Part shown: piece by piece, positions 38,174-46,997 of the stretch
Numbering within the stretch: position 1 is the stretch's first letter
Layout of the letters: each line of letters begins with the position of its first letter
Origin: Roseateles asaccharophilus
Lineage (GTDB): Bacteria; Pseudomonadota; Gammaproteobacteria; Burkholderiales; Burkholderiaceae_C
DNA: 64,000 nucleotides
Direction: 5' to 3'
Assembly (NCBI RefSeq): GCF_004362405.1
Contig: NZ_SNXE01000007.1
Span: 202,003 to 266,002, forward strand
Made by a program: the position numbers and the translations under genes
Notes under the pieces: generated by a model
Told to the model about the DNA's origin: nothing
The model's database searches: none
The model's input: the letters and a program-made list of their open reading frames with translations, nothing else

Positions 38174-40930
38174 TCAGCCGCGGCTCATGGTGGCGCGCAG
38201 GGCCTCGCTCAGCGCGCTCAGGCTTTCGGCCAGATGCGCACGCGTCTCCACCGACTGGCCGCCCTTGGCCACGGCCGCGCGCAGCTCGCCCTGCAGCTGG
38301 GTGGCGTTGTAGCGCAGCAGGCTCAGGGCATCGGCCGGCAGGGCCGGCGAGCCCTTGGTCAGCAGGGTCTGCAGGCGCTTGACATGCTCACGCTGCAGGG
38401 TGCGGCGCAGGCGGTCGATTTCGCTGCCACTCTTGAGCTCGCTCCAGATCGCGCCCTGCAGGGTGGCATAGACCTCGTTGAGCGAGATCATGCCCTTGCG
38501 CTGCTCGGGCTTCACATAGGCATTCAGGTCCAGCAGGCGCGAGGCGGTGCCGGCGCTCAGCAGTCGATCCAGGGCCACGCGCTGCAGGCCCCAGACCACG
38601 GCCGGAATGTTCAGCGGCGTGCCGCGGTCCCACTCGTTGTAGTCCAGGGTCAGGGAGGACAGCAGCTCGGGCTTGAAGCGGAAGCTGTCGGCGCTCATCA
38701 GGCCGGTGGTGATGAACTGCAGCGCCTCGCGCTGCTTGGCCGGCTCCACCGGACGGAAGCTGGGACGGCCCGTGGTGCCGGGCAGATCGCGCAGCGCATG
38801 CATGCCGCCCACGTACTTGCCGGCCAGCTCGGCCGCGCCATTGAGCTGGCGGAAGCCCGCCAGGATCTGGCGGCGCTGGCGCAGCGGATCGTCACCCAGC
38901 TGGGGCTTGCGAGCCTGCACGCGCTCCCACAGCTCCTGCGAGAGCTTCAGGCGCTTCTTGTAGTAGGCCAGCGGGTCGTCGCCCAGGTCAAAGCGGTTGG
39001 CCAGGGGATCGAAGCCATCGTAGGGACCGAAGCCGCCCGCATCGGCGTCGTCGGCATAGGCCAGCTTGGGCTCGGTGCTGCGTGCGGCAATGCGGGCCAG
39101 CTCGGCCTTCTCCTGCTCGGGCGCGATGGGCTTGTAGGCGTACTCGACGGCCCAGTAGTCATAGGCTCCCAGGGTGGTGGGATTGATGGTGGTCTTGGCC
39201 TCACCCTTGAGCGGCAGGTTGTAGGCGTTGTAGTCCATCACCGAGTTGGAGGTGCTGTTCACCTCGGTCCAGGCCCGGTCCTTGAGCTGGGCCTGGGTCA
39301 CGGTGGTGGAGGCCTTGAAGTTGTGCTTCAGGCCGATGGTGTGACCCACCTCGTGCGCGATGGTGTCGCGGATCACGGAGTTGACGAAGGCCTCGGCCTC
39401 GGGGCTGTCGGGCGCGATGTCGCCGCGCGCTTCCAGCAGGTCCAGGGCGAAATGCATCTCGGAGGCGGCGCCGAGGGCGTAGTTGCAGAAGGCCGCGCTG
39501 CTGGCGCCGTTCTGCCAGCCCTGGCTGAGCTGGGCCAGGCGCTGCTCGCTGCTCATGCCCAGATCCTCGGCGATGAAGCGGCGCGAACCGCGCGCGAACA
39601 CATCGCTCATCATGATGTCGGCATCCAGGATCTCGCCGGTGCGCGGGTCGGTGTGGCTGGGGCCGCGGGCAAAGCCCACATCGGCGCCCACGAACCAGCG
39701 GATGGAGGCGTGGCCGGCGTCCATATTGTCCCAATTGGCATCGTCAGGCTGCTGCTTGGCCACCACGGCGTTCTTGAAGCCGATCTTCTCGAAAGCCAGG
39801 TTCCACTGCAGGATGCCGGCCTCCACCGCGGCGCGGTACTTCACCGGGATGTTCTTGTCCATCCAGAAGGTGATGGGCTTGACCGGCTCGGACAGGGCTG
39901 CGGCCGGATCCTTCTTCTCCAGGCGCCAGCGCTGCACATAGTGCACGCGCGGGTTGGCCTTCAGATCACCGCCCAGATCGGTGAAGCTCTCCATGAAGTG
40001 GCCCAGGCGCGGATCGGCGTGGCGCGGCGCCATGGGCTGCTCGGGCAGGGCCAGGAAGTTGTAGACAAAGTCCACGAAGAGGCTGCGCGGATCGGGCGTG
40101 GACTGCGGCGGCGTGGGCACGGGCACCGGCGGCGGCGTCAGGGGCGGGGCCGGAATGCGCGGCGTGGCGAAGTGGGCACGGGCCGTCAGGGTGCTCAGGC
40201 CCTCGTCGGCGCGGGCCGCGGCGAAGGAGGAGTTGGCCTTGTCCAGTGCGAAGGGCAGACGGTAGGCCATCTCCAGACGGGTGGAATAGCCCGGGATGTC
40301 GTTGAACAGCAGGGCCGAGGCATCCACCAGCACCGACTTGCGCTCCGGATGCTCGGCGCTGGCCACGGGGGCCGAAGCCAGCAGGCTGGGCGAGAAGGCC
40401 TGCTCGATGGCGGCCTTGCTGCCCTGCTCGGCCACGGCGCGGAACTTGGTGTTCAGGGCTACCAGCTGCACCTGACGGCCCACCAGGCGGAACTCCGCCA
40501 TCATGTCCATCATCATCTCGCTGGCATACAGGCCGCGCTCACCCACGGCGTTCGCGGTATTAGCCGTGAACAGGAAGGGCTTGCCCAGCATGGCCTTGGG
40601 GATCTCCAGCCAGACCTTCTCGTCCTTGCGCCAGATGGGGAAGAGACCGTTTTGCTGCTTGGCGTCCTTGATGATCTCGGCAAAGGGCTTGGGGGCCGTG
40701 GGATCGGCGGGCGGACGTGCAGCCTGGGGGGCCGCCTGAGGCGCCACCGCAGCAGCACCCGCATTCGTCGCGGCGGGAGCCGGCGCGGCGGCGGGCTTTG
40801 CGCCCCCAGTCGCTGCAGGCGCTGCAGTGGCGGCCTTGTTGTCGGCGGTGGTGCTGGCGCAGCCGCTAAGCAGAATCAGGGCGGCCGTCGCCACCAGGGT
40901 CAGACCGGATTTGTCCATGGGCTTCATCAT
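38174..40930 (-). CDS. Lipoprotein zinc-dependent metalloprotease (DUF5117/DUF4953 family)
   Basis: A 918-residue exported protein with a lipoprotein signal (LVATAALILLSGCAS) and an Ala/Pro-rich linker (to about residue 75). A large N-terminal DUF5117-type domain follows, then a gluzincin-like catalytic region with HEVGHTIGLKHNF near residue 530. The HExxH plus third His fits zinc metalloproteases of this family. It is probably anchored to the outer membrane facing the periplasm. The start at 40930 is preceded by GAAGAGAAGAG; ATGs at 40927 and 40918 are alternatives. It stands alone and ends at a strong terminator. The natural substrate is unknown. Confidence 0.9.
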   Translation of the reverse strand: MMKPMDKSGLTLVATAALILLSGCASTTADNKAATAAPAATGGAKPAAAPAPAATNAGAAAVAPQAAPQAARPPADPTAPKPFAEIIKDAKQQNGLFPIWRKDEKVWLEIPKAMLGKPFLFTANTANAVGERGLYASEMMMDMMAEFRLVGRQVQLVALNTKFRAVAEQGSKAAIEQAFSPSLLASAPVASAEHPERKSVLVDASALLFNDIPGYSTRLEMAYRLPFALDKANSSFAAARADEGLSTLTARAHFATPRIPAPPLTPPPVPVPTPPQSTPDPRSLFVDFVYNFLALPEQPMAPRHADPRLGHFMESFTDLGGDLKANPRVHYVQRWRLEKKDPAAALSEPVKPITFWMDKNIPVKYRAAVEAGILQWNLAFEKIGFKNAVVAKQQPDDANWDNMDAGHASIRWFVGADVGFARGPSHTDPRTGEILDADIMMSDVFARGSRRFIAEDLGMSSEQRLAQLSQGWQNGASSAAFCNYALGAASEMHFALDLLEARGDIAPDSPEAEAFVNSVIRDTIAHEVGHTIGLKHNFKASTTVTQAQLKDRAWTEVNSTSNSVMDYNAYNLPLKGEAKTTINPTTLGAYDYWAVEYAYKPIAPEQEKAELARIAARSTEPKLAYADDADAGGFGPYDGFDPLANRFDLGDDPLAYYKKRLKLSQELWERVQARKPQLGDDPLRQRRQILAGFRQLNGAAELAGKYVGGMHALRDLPGTTGRPSFRPVEPAKQREALQFITTGLMSADSFRFKPELLSSLTLDYNEWDRGTPLNIPAVVWGLQRVALDRLLSAGTASRLLDLNAYVKPEQRKGMISLNEVYATLQGAIWSELKSGSEIDRLRRTLQREHVKRLQTLLTKGSPALPADALSLLRYNATQLQGELRAAVAKGGQSVETRAHLAESLSALSEALRATMSRG

Positions 40931-41156
40931 CAGGCGCTCTTCTCTTCGTCTTGCGGCCGGCCCATCGCTTTTGGCCATGGCGGCACATCACGGAATTGTC
41001 AAAAAAGGCGCAACTGTTACCGTTCGCGCCGCGGGCGTCAATGCGTTGCCACGCAGCTTGGGCCTCGAATTCCGCCTCCTGTCACACCAGGCTGGGCGCT
41101 CTGCGCACAAATCCACAAACCAGCCGCCGGATCGGCCCTGGGTAGACTTCGCGACC

Positions 41157-41768
41157 ATGTCTGCCCGCACCACGCATCTGCTTTATCTGCACGGTTTCCG
41201 CTCCTCGCCGCGCTCGGCCAAGGCCCAGCGCATGGCGGCCTGGGTGGCCCAGCAGCGCCCCGATCTGGTCTTTGCCTGCCCGCAGCTGCCCCCCTCGCCG
41301 GCCGCGGCCGTCGACCTGGCCTTGTCCCTGGTGCAGAGCTGGCCGCGCGAGCGCATGGTGTTGATGGGCAGTTCACTGGGCGGCTTCTACGCCACCGTGC
41401 TGGCCGAGCGCCTGGGCTGCCCGGCCGTGCTGCTCAATCCCGCGGTCGACCCGGCCCGCGATCTGGCCGCCTACCTGGGTGAGCAGAGCTGCTGGCAAAG
41501 CCCCGAGGATCCCGAGCAGCGCTTCTTCTTCCGCGCCGAGTTCGTGGACGAGCTGCGCACACTCAAGCCCGCCGCCATCACGCGGCCCGAGCGCTACCTG
41601 CCCGTGATCGCCAAGGGTGACGAGGTGCTGGACTGGCGCGAGATGCACGCGCGCTACGCCGACTGCCCGCGCCTCAAGCTGCTGGAAGGCAGCGATCACG
41701 CGCTCTCGGACTTCGACGATTACCTGGAAGAACTCTGCGCCTTTCTGGGGCTGATGCCGCGCACTTGA
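41157..41768 (+). CDS. YqiA-type esterase (alpha/beta hydrolase)
   Basis: A 203-residue small alpha/beta hydrolase. LLYLHGFRSSPRSAKAQ near the N-terminus gives the oxyanion region, GSSLGGFYATVLAE near residue 72 carries the nucleophile Ser, and EGSDHALSDF near residue 181 the catalytic His. The fold and size match E. coli YqiA, an esterase acting on short acyl or palmitoyl esters. The ATG at 41157 begins exactly at the family start; a longer in-frame reading is not supported. It is followed after 73 bp by the FabI-like gene. Confidence 0.9.
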   Translation: MSARTTHLLYLHGFRSSPRSAKAQRMAAWVAQQRPDLVFACPQLPPSPAAAVDLALSLVQSWPRERMVLMGSSLGGFYATVLAERLGCPAVLLNPAVDPARDLAAYLGEQSCWQSPEDPEQRFFFRAEFVDELRTLKPAAITRPERYLPVIAKGDEVLDWREMHARYADCPRLKLLEGSDHALSDFDDYLEELCAFLGLMPRT

Positions 41769-41778
41769 TCTGCCGCAA
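41765..41778 (+). promoter_or_regulatory. Weak FNR/Anr-like site before FabI-like gene
   Basis: TTGATCTGCCGCAA matches the FNR pattern TTGAT-N4-ATCAA in the left half and only partly in the right half (CGCAA). It overlaps the stop codon of the preceding gene. The same right-half variant occurs at 49115-49128. The match is weak. Confidence 0.3.
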
Positions 41779-41841
41779 GGCCGTGCCGCGAGACGGCCCG
41801 GCCGTCACAGGCCCGACATGGGGCCCGCCCAAGCTAGTCCC

Positions 41842-42639
41842 ATGGATACAAGAACGCGCGGGCTGGCCACCCCTGTCTCCGGCCTGCTCCCAGGAAGTCG
41901 CGGACTGATTCTGGGCCTGGCGGACGAACACAGCATTGCCTACGGCTGCGCCCAAGCCATGCGGGCGGCCGGAGCCCGGCTGGTGCTCTCCTGTCTCAAC
42001 GAGAAGGCCTATGCGGCCGTGACTCCGCTGGCCCAGGGCCTCGCCTCGCCCCTGCACTGCTGCAATGTGGAGCATGAGGGTGCCATCGAGGACTTGGTGG
42101 ACGCCGCCGTGCGCGAGCTGGGCGGGCTGGACTTTGTGCTGCACTCCATCGCCTGGGCACCGCTGGCCGAGCTGCACGGGCGGGTGAGCGACAGCAGCGC
42201 CGCCGGCTTTGCGCGAGCCATGTCCATTTCCTGCCACTCCTTTGCCCGCCTGGCCCGCGCCTGCGAGCCGCATATGCCGCAGGGCGGCAGCCTGATCACC
42301 ATGAGCTATCTGGGTGCCCATCAGGCGGTACCGCACTACGGCCTCATGGGCCCGGTCAAGGCCGCGCTGGAGAGCCTGGTGCGCTACCTGGCCCTGGAGC
42401 TGGGGCCACGCAATATCCGGGTGCACGCCATCTCGCCGGGGCCGATCCCCACCCGCGCCGCCTCGGGCATCGAGGCCTTCGACGAGCTGATGGATCGCGC
42501 ACGCCAGCGCTCGCCCCTGGGGCGTCTGGTCAGCCTGGAGGAAATCGGCGCCCTGGCCAGCTTTCTGGCCAGCCCGGCGGCCTCGGGCATGAGCGGCCAG
42601 ACCCTGTTCGTCGATGCCGGCGAGCACGCCACCCACTGA
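41842..42639 (+). CDS. FabI-like enoyl-ACP reductase / short-chain dehydrogenase
   Basis: A 265-residue SDR of the divergent FabI type. The N-terminus LILGLADEHSIAYGCAQAM has the FabI-specific nucleotide loop (G-x5-SIA). SYLGAHQAVPHYGLMGPVKA near residue 160-180 has the Tyr-x6-Lys catalytic pair. SPGPIPTRAASGI and a C-terminal GQTLFVDAGEH complete the family pattern. It reduces enoyl-thioesters with NAD(P)H. It is the first gene of a unit with MaoC-Pta (24 bp gap) and acetate kinase, which suggests a fermentative or low-oxygen role rather than housekeeping fatty acid synthesis. The start could also be the ATG at 41818; neither has a clear ribosome site. Confidence 0.85.
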   Translation: MDTRTRGLATPVSGLLPGSRGLILGLADEHSIAYGCAQAMRAAGARLVLSCLNEKAYAAVTPLAQGLASPLHCCNVEHEGAIEDLVDAAVRELGGLDFVLHSIAWAPLAELHGRVSDSSAAGFARAMSISCHSFARLARACEPHMPQGGSLITMSYLGAHQAVPHYGLMGPVKAALESLVRYLALELGPRNIRVHAISPGPIPTRAASGIEAFDELMDRARQRSPLGRLVSLEEIGALASFLASPAASGMSGQTLFVDAGEHATH

Positions 42640-42663
42640 AATCCACCCCGCCGAGCCCAGACC

Positions 42664-44082
42664 ATGAATGCACCAGAGCGCCTCAATGAGGACTGGACCC
42701 AGAACCTCACCTACGACGAACTGCAACCCGGCCAGAGTGCCCGCTTGGTGCGCACGCTGCAACCCGAGGACATCCAGGCCTTCGCCCTGGTCTCGGGCGA
42801 CCACAACCCGGCCCATCTGGACGCCGAGTACGCCCAGGCCACCCGCTTTCACGGCGTGATCGCCCATGGCATGTGGGGCGCGGCCCTGATCTCCTCGGTG
42901 CTGGGCAACGACTTCCCCGGTGCCGGCACCATCTATCTGGAACAGACCCTCAAATTCGCACGCCCCGTGCACATCGGCGACACCCTGAGCATCCTGCTCA
43001 CCGTGGTCGAGAAGCAGGACGAGCGCGGTCTGGTGCGCCTGAGCTGCCAGGCCAGCAACCAGCGCGGCGAGGAGGTCATCAGCGGCCTGGCCACGGTGCT
43101 GGCGCCACGGCACCGCATACGCCGGCCCCGGCCACGCCTGCCGGCCATGCATCTCTTCGATCCCCAGGCCCGGCTGGACGCCTGGCTGGCCCGCCTGCCC
43201 AGCGGCCCGGCCCTGCGCTGCGCCGTGATCCACCCCTGCGATGCCCCCTCGCTGCGCGGCGCCCTGCTGGCGGCGCAGCGCGGCCTGATCGAGCCCCTGC
43301 TGGTGGGTCCGGAGCGCCGCCTGCGCGCCCTGGCAGAGCAAGAGAGCCTGGACCTGGGCGGCCTGCAGATCGATGCCCAGGCCCACAGCCATGCCGCCGC
43401 CGCGCGTGGCGCCGAGCTGGCGGCCGCGGGCGAGGTGGGCCTGCTGATGAAGGGCAGTCTGCACACGGATGAGCTCATGCACGCCGTCATCGCCCATCCG
43501 GCCCTGCGCACCGAGCGCCGCCTCAGCCATGTGTTCCGCTTTGACGTGCCCAGCTATCCCAAGCCCCTGCTGCTCAGCGATGCGGCCATCAATATCGAGC
43601 CCAGCCTGCAGGACAAGGCCGATATCGTGCGCAACACCATCGAGCTGGCCCAGGCCCTGGGCATAGAGCGCCCCAAGGTGGCCCTGCTCTCGGCGCTGGA
43701 AACCGTGACCGAGAAGATCCGCTCCACCCTGGATGCCGCCGCCCTGTGCAAGATGGCCCAGCGCGGCCAAATCCGCGGCGGTCTGCTGGACGGACCGCTG
43801 GCCTTTGACAATGCGGTCTCGCCCGAGGCCGCCCGCATCAAGGGCATCGATTCCGAGGTGGCCGGCGACGCCGACGCACTCATCGTGCCCGATCTGGAGT
43901 CCGGCAATATGCTGGCCAAGCTGCTGGAGTACATGGCCGGCGCCTCCACCTGCGGCGTGGTGCTGGGCGCCACCGTGCCGGTGGCCCTGACCAGCCGTGC
44001 CGATGGCGCCGACTCGCGCATGGCCTCGGCCGCCCTGGCGGCCTTGGCCGCACGCCGCGCCGCCCCCGGCAGCCGGGCCTGA
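42664..44082 (+). CDS. Bifunctional MaoC hydratase / phosphate acetyltransferase
   Basis: A 472-residue fusion. Residues about 1-150 form a MaoC-like hotdog domain with the hydratase motif SGDHNPAHLDAEYA and FHGVIAHGMWGAALIS. Residues about 165-470 form a phosphate acetyl/butyryltransferase domain, with KGSLHTDELMHAV near residue 263, DAAINIEPSLQDKADI near 303 and GPLAFDNAVSPEAA near 378. It should interconvert acyl-CoA plus phosphate and acyl-phosphate, and may hydrate enoyl-CoA. Acetate kinase starts 3 bp downstream, so the pair can make ATP from acetyl- or butyryl-CoA. Such fusions are known in Burkholderiales. Confidence 0.92.
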   Translation: MNAPERLNEDWTQNLTYDELQPGQSARLVRTLQPEDIQAFALVSGDHNPAHLDAEYAQATRFHGVIAHGMWGAALISSVLGNDFPGAGTIYLEQTLKFARPVHIGDTLSILLTVVEKQDERGLVRLSCQASNQRGEEVISGLATVLAPRHRIRRPRPRLPAMHLFDPQARLDAWLARLPSGPALRCAVIHPCDAPSLRGALLAAQRGLIEPLLVGPERRLRALAEQESLDLGGLQIDAQAHSHAAAARGAELAAAGEVGLLMKGSLHTDELMHAVIAHPALRTERRLSHVFRFDVPSYPKPLLLSDAAINIEPSLQDKADIVRNTIELAQALGIERPKVALLSALETVTEKIRSTLDAAALCKMAQRGQIRGGLLDGPLAFDNAVSPEAARIKGIDSEVAGDADALIVPDLESGNMLAKLLEYMAGASTCGVVLGATVPVALTSRADGADSRMASAALAALAARRAAPGSRA

Positions 44083-44085
44083 GCC

Positions 44086-45363
44086 ATGCCCGCGCAGCGT
44101 GTCACCGAACCGCCCCTGGTGCTGGCGGTGAATGCCGGCTCCTCCACGCTGAAATTCGGGCTCTACCCGCTGAGCGCCGGCCCCCAGGGCTGGCAAGCCC
44201 TGGCCCCCCTGATCAGCGGCTGCTTCGAGGGCCTGCGGGACGGCGAGCGCTTGCGCCTGCTCTGCAGCCATCGGCCCGCGCAGCTTCTGCCCAGCCCAGC
44301 CAAGGGTCAGGCCATGCCGACGGCGCTGGCCGAGTTGCAAGCCCTGCTGAAATCGCTGCTGGGCGATCTGGGGGGCAGCCACAGGCTGCTGGCCATGGCC
44401 CACCGCGTGGTGCATGGTGGCGATCGCTACCGCAGCGCCGTGCGGGTGGATGCCCAGGTGCTGGAGCATCTGCGCGCCTACGAAGCGCTGGCGCCGCTGC
44501 ACCAGGCCCACAATCTGGAGGGCCTGCAGGCGTTCTCCCGGCAGTGGCCAGAGCTTCCGCAGATCGCCTGCTTTGACACCGCCTTCCATGCCGATCTGCC
44601 CGCGCTGGAAACCCGCTTCGCCCTGCCCCGCATCGAGGCCCTGGCCGGCGTGCGGCGCTACGGCTTCCACGGCCTGTCCTACGACTACCTGAGCCAGTGC
44701 CTGGCGCGCCTGTCCCCGCGCAGCCGGCAGCCCGGCAGCCGGGCCCTGCTAGCGCATCTGGGCAATGGGGCCAGCCTGTGTGCCACGCGGGACGGACGCT
44801 CCCTGGCCAGCAGCATGGGCTTCTCGGCCCTGGACGGGCTGATGATGGGCAGCCGCTGCGGCAGCCTGGATGCCGGCGTGCTGCTGCATCTGCTGCGCCA
44901 GGGCTGGGACGGGCAGGCGCTGGAGGATCTGCTCTACCGCCGCTCGGGTCTGCAGGGTGTCTCCGGCCTGAGCGCGGACCTGCGGCAGCTGCGCGCCAGC
45001 GACAGCGAGGCCGCACGCGAGGCCATCGCCCTCTTTGGCTACCGCCTGCGGCGCGAGGCCTGGGCCCTGACGGGCCTGCTGGGCGGCCTGGATGTGCTGG
45101 CCTTCACCGGCGGCATTGGCGAGCATGACGCGCCGCTGCGCGCCGAGCTCTGCGAGAGCCTGGCTCCCTTGGGCCTGCGCCTGGATGAGGACGCCAATGC
45201 GCTCGCTGGCGAGGCGCAGAGGGCCAGACCCATTCATGCCGCCGACAGCACGGCGGAGATCTGGGTCGTGCCCACCGATGAGGGCCGCGTGGCGGCCCAG
45301 CAGGCAGCCTGCCTGCTGCGCCCGACGGGCAGCGCTCAGCCCGCGGACGGCGGCTGGGCCTGA
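44086..45363 (+). CDS. ackA: Acetate kinase
   Basis: A 425-residue ASKHA-fold kinase. It has the phosphate-1 motif LAVNAGSSTLKFGLY at the N-terminus, AHRVVHGGDRY near residue 106, FDTAFHADLP near 164 and RYGFHGLSYDYL near 191. HLGNGASLCATRDGRS near 223 and FTGGIGEHDAPLRAELC near 343 complete the set. It makes ATP and acetate from acetyl phosphate. It forms a unit with the FabI-like and MaoC-Pta genes. Its last 28 bp overlap the convergent PPDK-like gene. Confidence 0.95.
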   Translation: MPAQRVTEPPLVLAVNAGSSTLKFGLYPLSAGPQGWQALAPLISGCFEGLRDGERLRLLCSHRPAQLLPSPAKGQAMPTALAELQALLKSLLGDLGGSHRLLAMAHRVVHGGDRYRSAVRVDAQVLEHLRAYEALAPLHQAHNLEGLQAFSRQWPELPQIACFDTAFHADLPALETRFALPRIEALAGVRRYGFHGLSYDYLSQCLARLSPRSRQPGSRALLAHLGNGASLCATRDGRSLASSMGFSALDGLMMGSRCGSLDAGVLLHLLRQGWDGQALEDLLYRRSGLQGVSGLSADLRQLRASDSEAAREAIALFGYRLRREAWALTGLLGGLDVLAFTGGIGEHDAPLRAELCESLAPLGLRLDEDANALAGEAQRARPIHAADSTAEIWVVPTDEGRVAAQQAACLLRPTGSAQPADGGWA

Positions 45364-46997
45364 CGCAGCGCCCGGAGCGCCTGCAGCAAGTCATCCGGGC
45401 AGCGCCAGTCCAGATCCAGCGCGCCGGCATAGACCACACCCTCGTGCCCATCGAGGGTGATCAGATCCCCCTCGCGCAGCGGCGGCGTGGCTGGCGAAGC
45501 GTCGGCAAAGCGCACCAGCCGGGCCGACTCGTCAATCTGCAGCCCCGCACAGCCGACCAGGCAGACCTTGCCCATCTGCCGCGCGACCACGGCCGCGTGC
45601 GAGGTGCGCGCGCCCTGCATGGTGAGCAGGCCCTGGGCATGCTCCAGCGCCGCCACATCGCCGGTATCGGCATCACGGCGTAGCAAGACCACGGGCGCGC
45701 CGGCCGCGCAGCGTGCCCACGCGCGCTCCGCGTCCAGGGCAATCTCACCCACCGCCACACCGGGGCTGGCCGAGGCCGCACGACCGAGGATCTGGAGGGG
45801 CTGACCCGGCAGGGCTCGCAGATAGGGGCTGCGCAGCTGGGCCGCCTCGATGCCTGCGCAGCGCGCCAGGGCGGTGGGCGCGTCGATCAGCCCCTCGCGC
45901 AAGAGATCCAGCGCGATGCGCACCGCGGCCGTCGCGCTGCGCTTGCCGCTGCGGGTCTGCAAAAGATAGAGCCGGCCTTGTTGGACCGTGAACTCGAAGT
46001 CCTGCATATCGCCAAACTCGCGCTCCAGGGCCGCGCTGCTGGCCTGCAGCTGCGTCCAGATCGCGGGCAGCACCTGCTGCAGGACCGCGTCGCCATGGGC
46101 ACTGCGCCGGCCAGACACCACATCCTCGCCCTGGGCATTGAACAGGAAGTCCAGCCACATTCCGGGTTCGCCCGTGGCCGGGTTGCGGGTGAAGCCCACC
46201 CCCGCCCCCGAGCTGGGACCGGCATTGCCGAAGACCATGGACTGCACCGTCACCGCCGTGCCGCCACCCTCGTCAATGCCATGCGCCTGACGATAGTGGC
46301 GGGCACGCGCCGAGTCCCAGGAACGCAGCACCACCTCGATGGCACGCGCCAATTGCTGCTCGGGCTGCTGAGGGAAGGGCTCGCCGACCTCTCGCGCATA
46401 GGCAGCCTGATAGCGCCGGCACAGGCTGCGCAGGCCGCGAAAGTCCAGCTCCCGCTCCTGGCAGGGCTCGACCTGCTCGGCCAGCAGCTCCTGCAGCAGG
46501 TCCTCGAATAGCGCGGCCGGCAGGCCGGCGACCAACTCGCCATAGCTGGCGATCAGGCGGCGATATGCATCCCAGGCCAGGCGCGGGTTGCCCGTGAGGC
46601 GGATCAGGCCCTGCACGGTCTGTTCGTTGAGACCCACATTGAGCAGGGTTTCCATCATGCCCGGCATGGACACGGCCGCACCCGAACGCACCGACAGCAG
46701 CAGCGGCGCGCAGGGACCGCCAAAACGCAGGCCGCTGGCGGCCTCCAGGGCGCGCAGGGCCGGGCGCCAGAGTGCGGGATCCCCGGCCCGCTGGCGCAGC
46801 TGGGGATCGCGACAGAAGTCGGTACTCAGCACAAAGGCCGGCGGCACGGGCAAGCCCATGCCCGCCATGCGCCCCAGGTTATAGGCCTTGAAGCCCAGCT
46901 GCTGCGGCCCGGCAGCGCTGGCATGGGCGCCATCACTGGCCGTGCTCAGGGTGAAGATGGGGGCGATATCGGCCTCCGAACGCTGCGGTGCATTCAT
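45336..46997 (-). CDS. PPDK-like phosphotransfer protein lacking the PEP/pyruvate barrel
   Basis: A 553-residue protein that follows pyruvate phosphate dikinase closely through its first two modules. The ATP-grasp domain has SVRSGAAVSMPGMMETLLNV near residue 110, GFTRNPATGEPGMW near 270 and QDFEFTVQQGRLYLLQTRSG near 335. The phosphohistidine domain has GARTSHAAVVARQMGK near residue 470. It then ends where the TIM-barrel (about 370 residues, PEP/pyruvate site) should begin. It can thus probably move phosphate from ATP to its His but has no canonical acceptor site. Its ATG overlaps the stop of the upstream PhoU-like gene (ATGA), suggesting that protein as a partner. It is convergent with ackA. 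It is a family variant rather than a broken gene, since the stop is clean. Confidence 0.88.
   Translation of the reverse strand: MNAPQRSEADIAPIFTLSTASDGAHASAAGPQQLGFKAYNLGRMAGMGLPVPPAFVLSTDFCRDPQLRQRAGDPALWRPALRALEAASGLRFGGPCAPLLLSVRSGAAVSMPGMMETLLNVGLNEQTVQGLIRLTGNPRLAWDAYRRLIASYGELVAGLPAALFEDLLQELLAEQVEPCQERELDFRGLRSLCRRYQAAYAREVGEPFPQQPEQQLARAIEVVLRSWDSARARHYRQAHGIDEGGGTAVTVQSMVFGNAGPSSGAGVGFTRNPATGEPGMWLDFLFNAQGEDVVSGRRSAHGDAVLQQVLPAIWTQLQASSAALEREFGDMQDFEFTVQQGRLYLLQTRSGKRSATAAVRIALDLLREGLIDAPTALARCAGIEAAQLRSPYLRALPGQPLQILGRAASASPGVAVGEIALDAERAWARCAAGAPVVLLRRDADTGDVAALEHAQGLLTMQGARTSHAAVVARQMGKVCLVGCAGLQIDESARLVRFADASPATPPLREGDLITLDGHEGVVYAGALDLDWRCPDDLLQALRALRQAQPPSAG

Noticed and set aside
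38234..41482. Long rightward frame opposite the metalloprotease
   Set aside because: It spans the end of one gene and the start of another and has no domain, whereas the opposite strand encodes an HExxH metalloprotease.
41674..44670. Long leftward frame opposite the FabI-like/MaoC-Pta/AckA genes
   Set aside because: It is antisense shadow coding produced by codon bias; all three rightward genes have full catalytic motifs.
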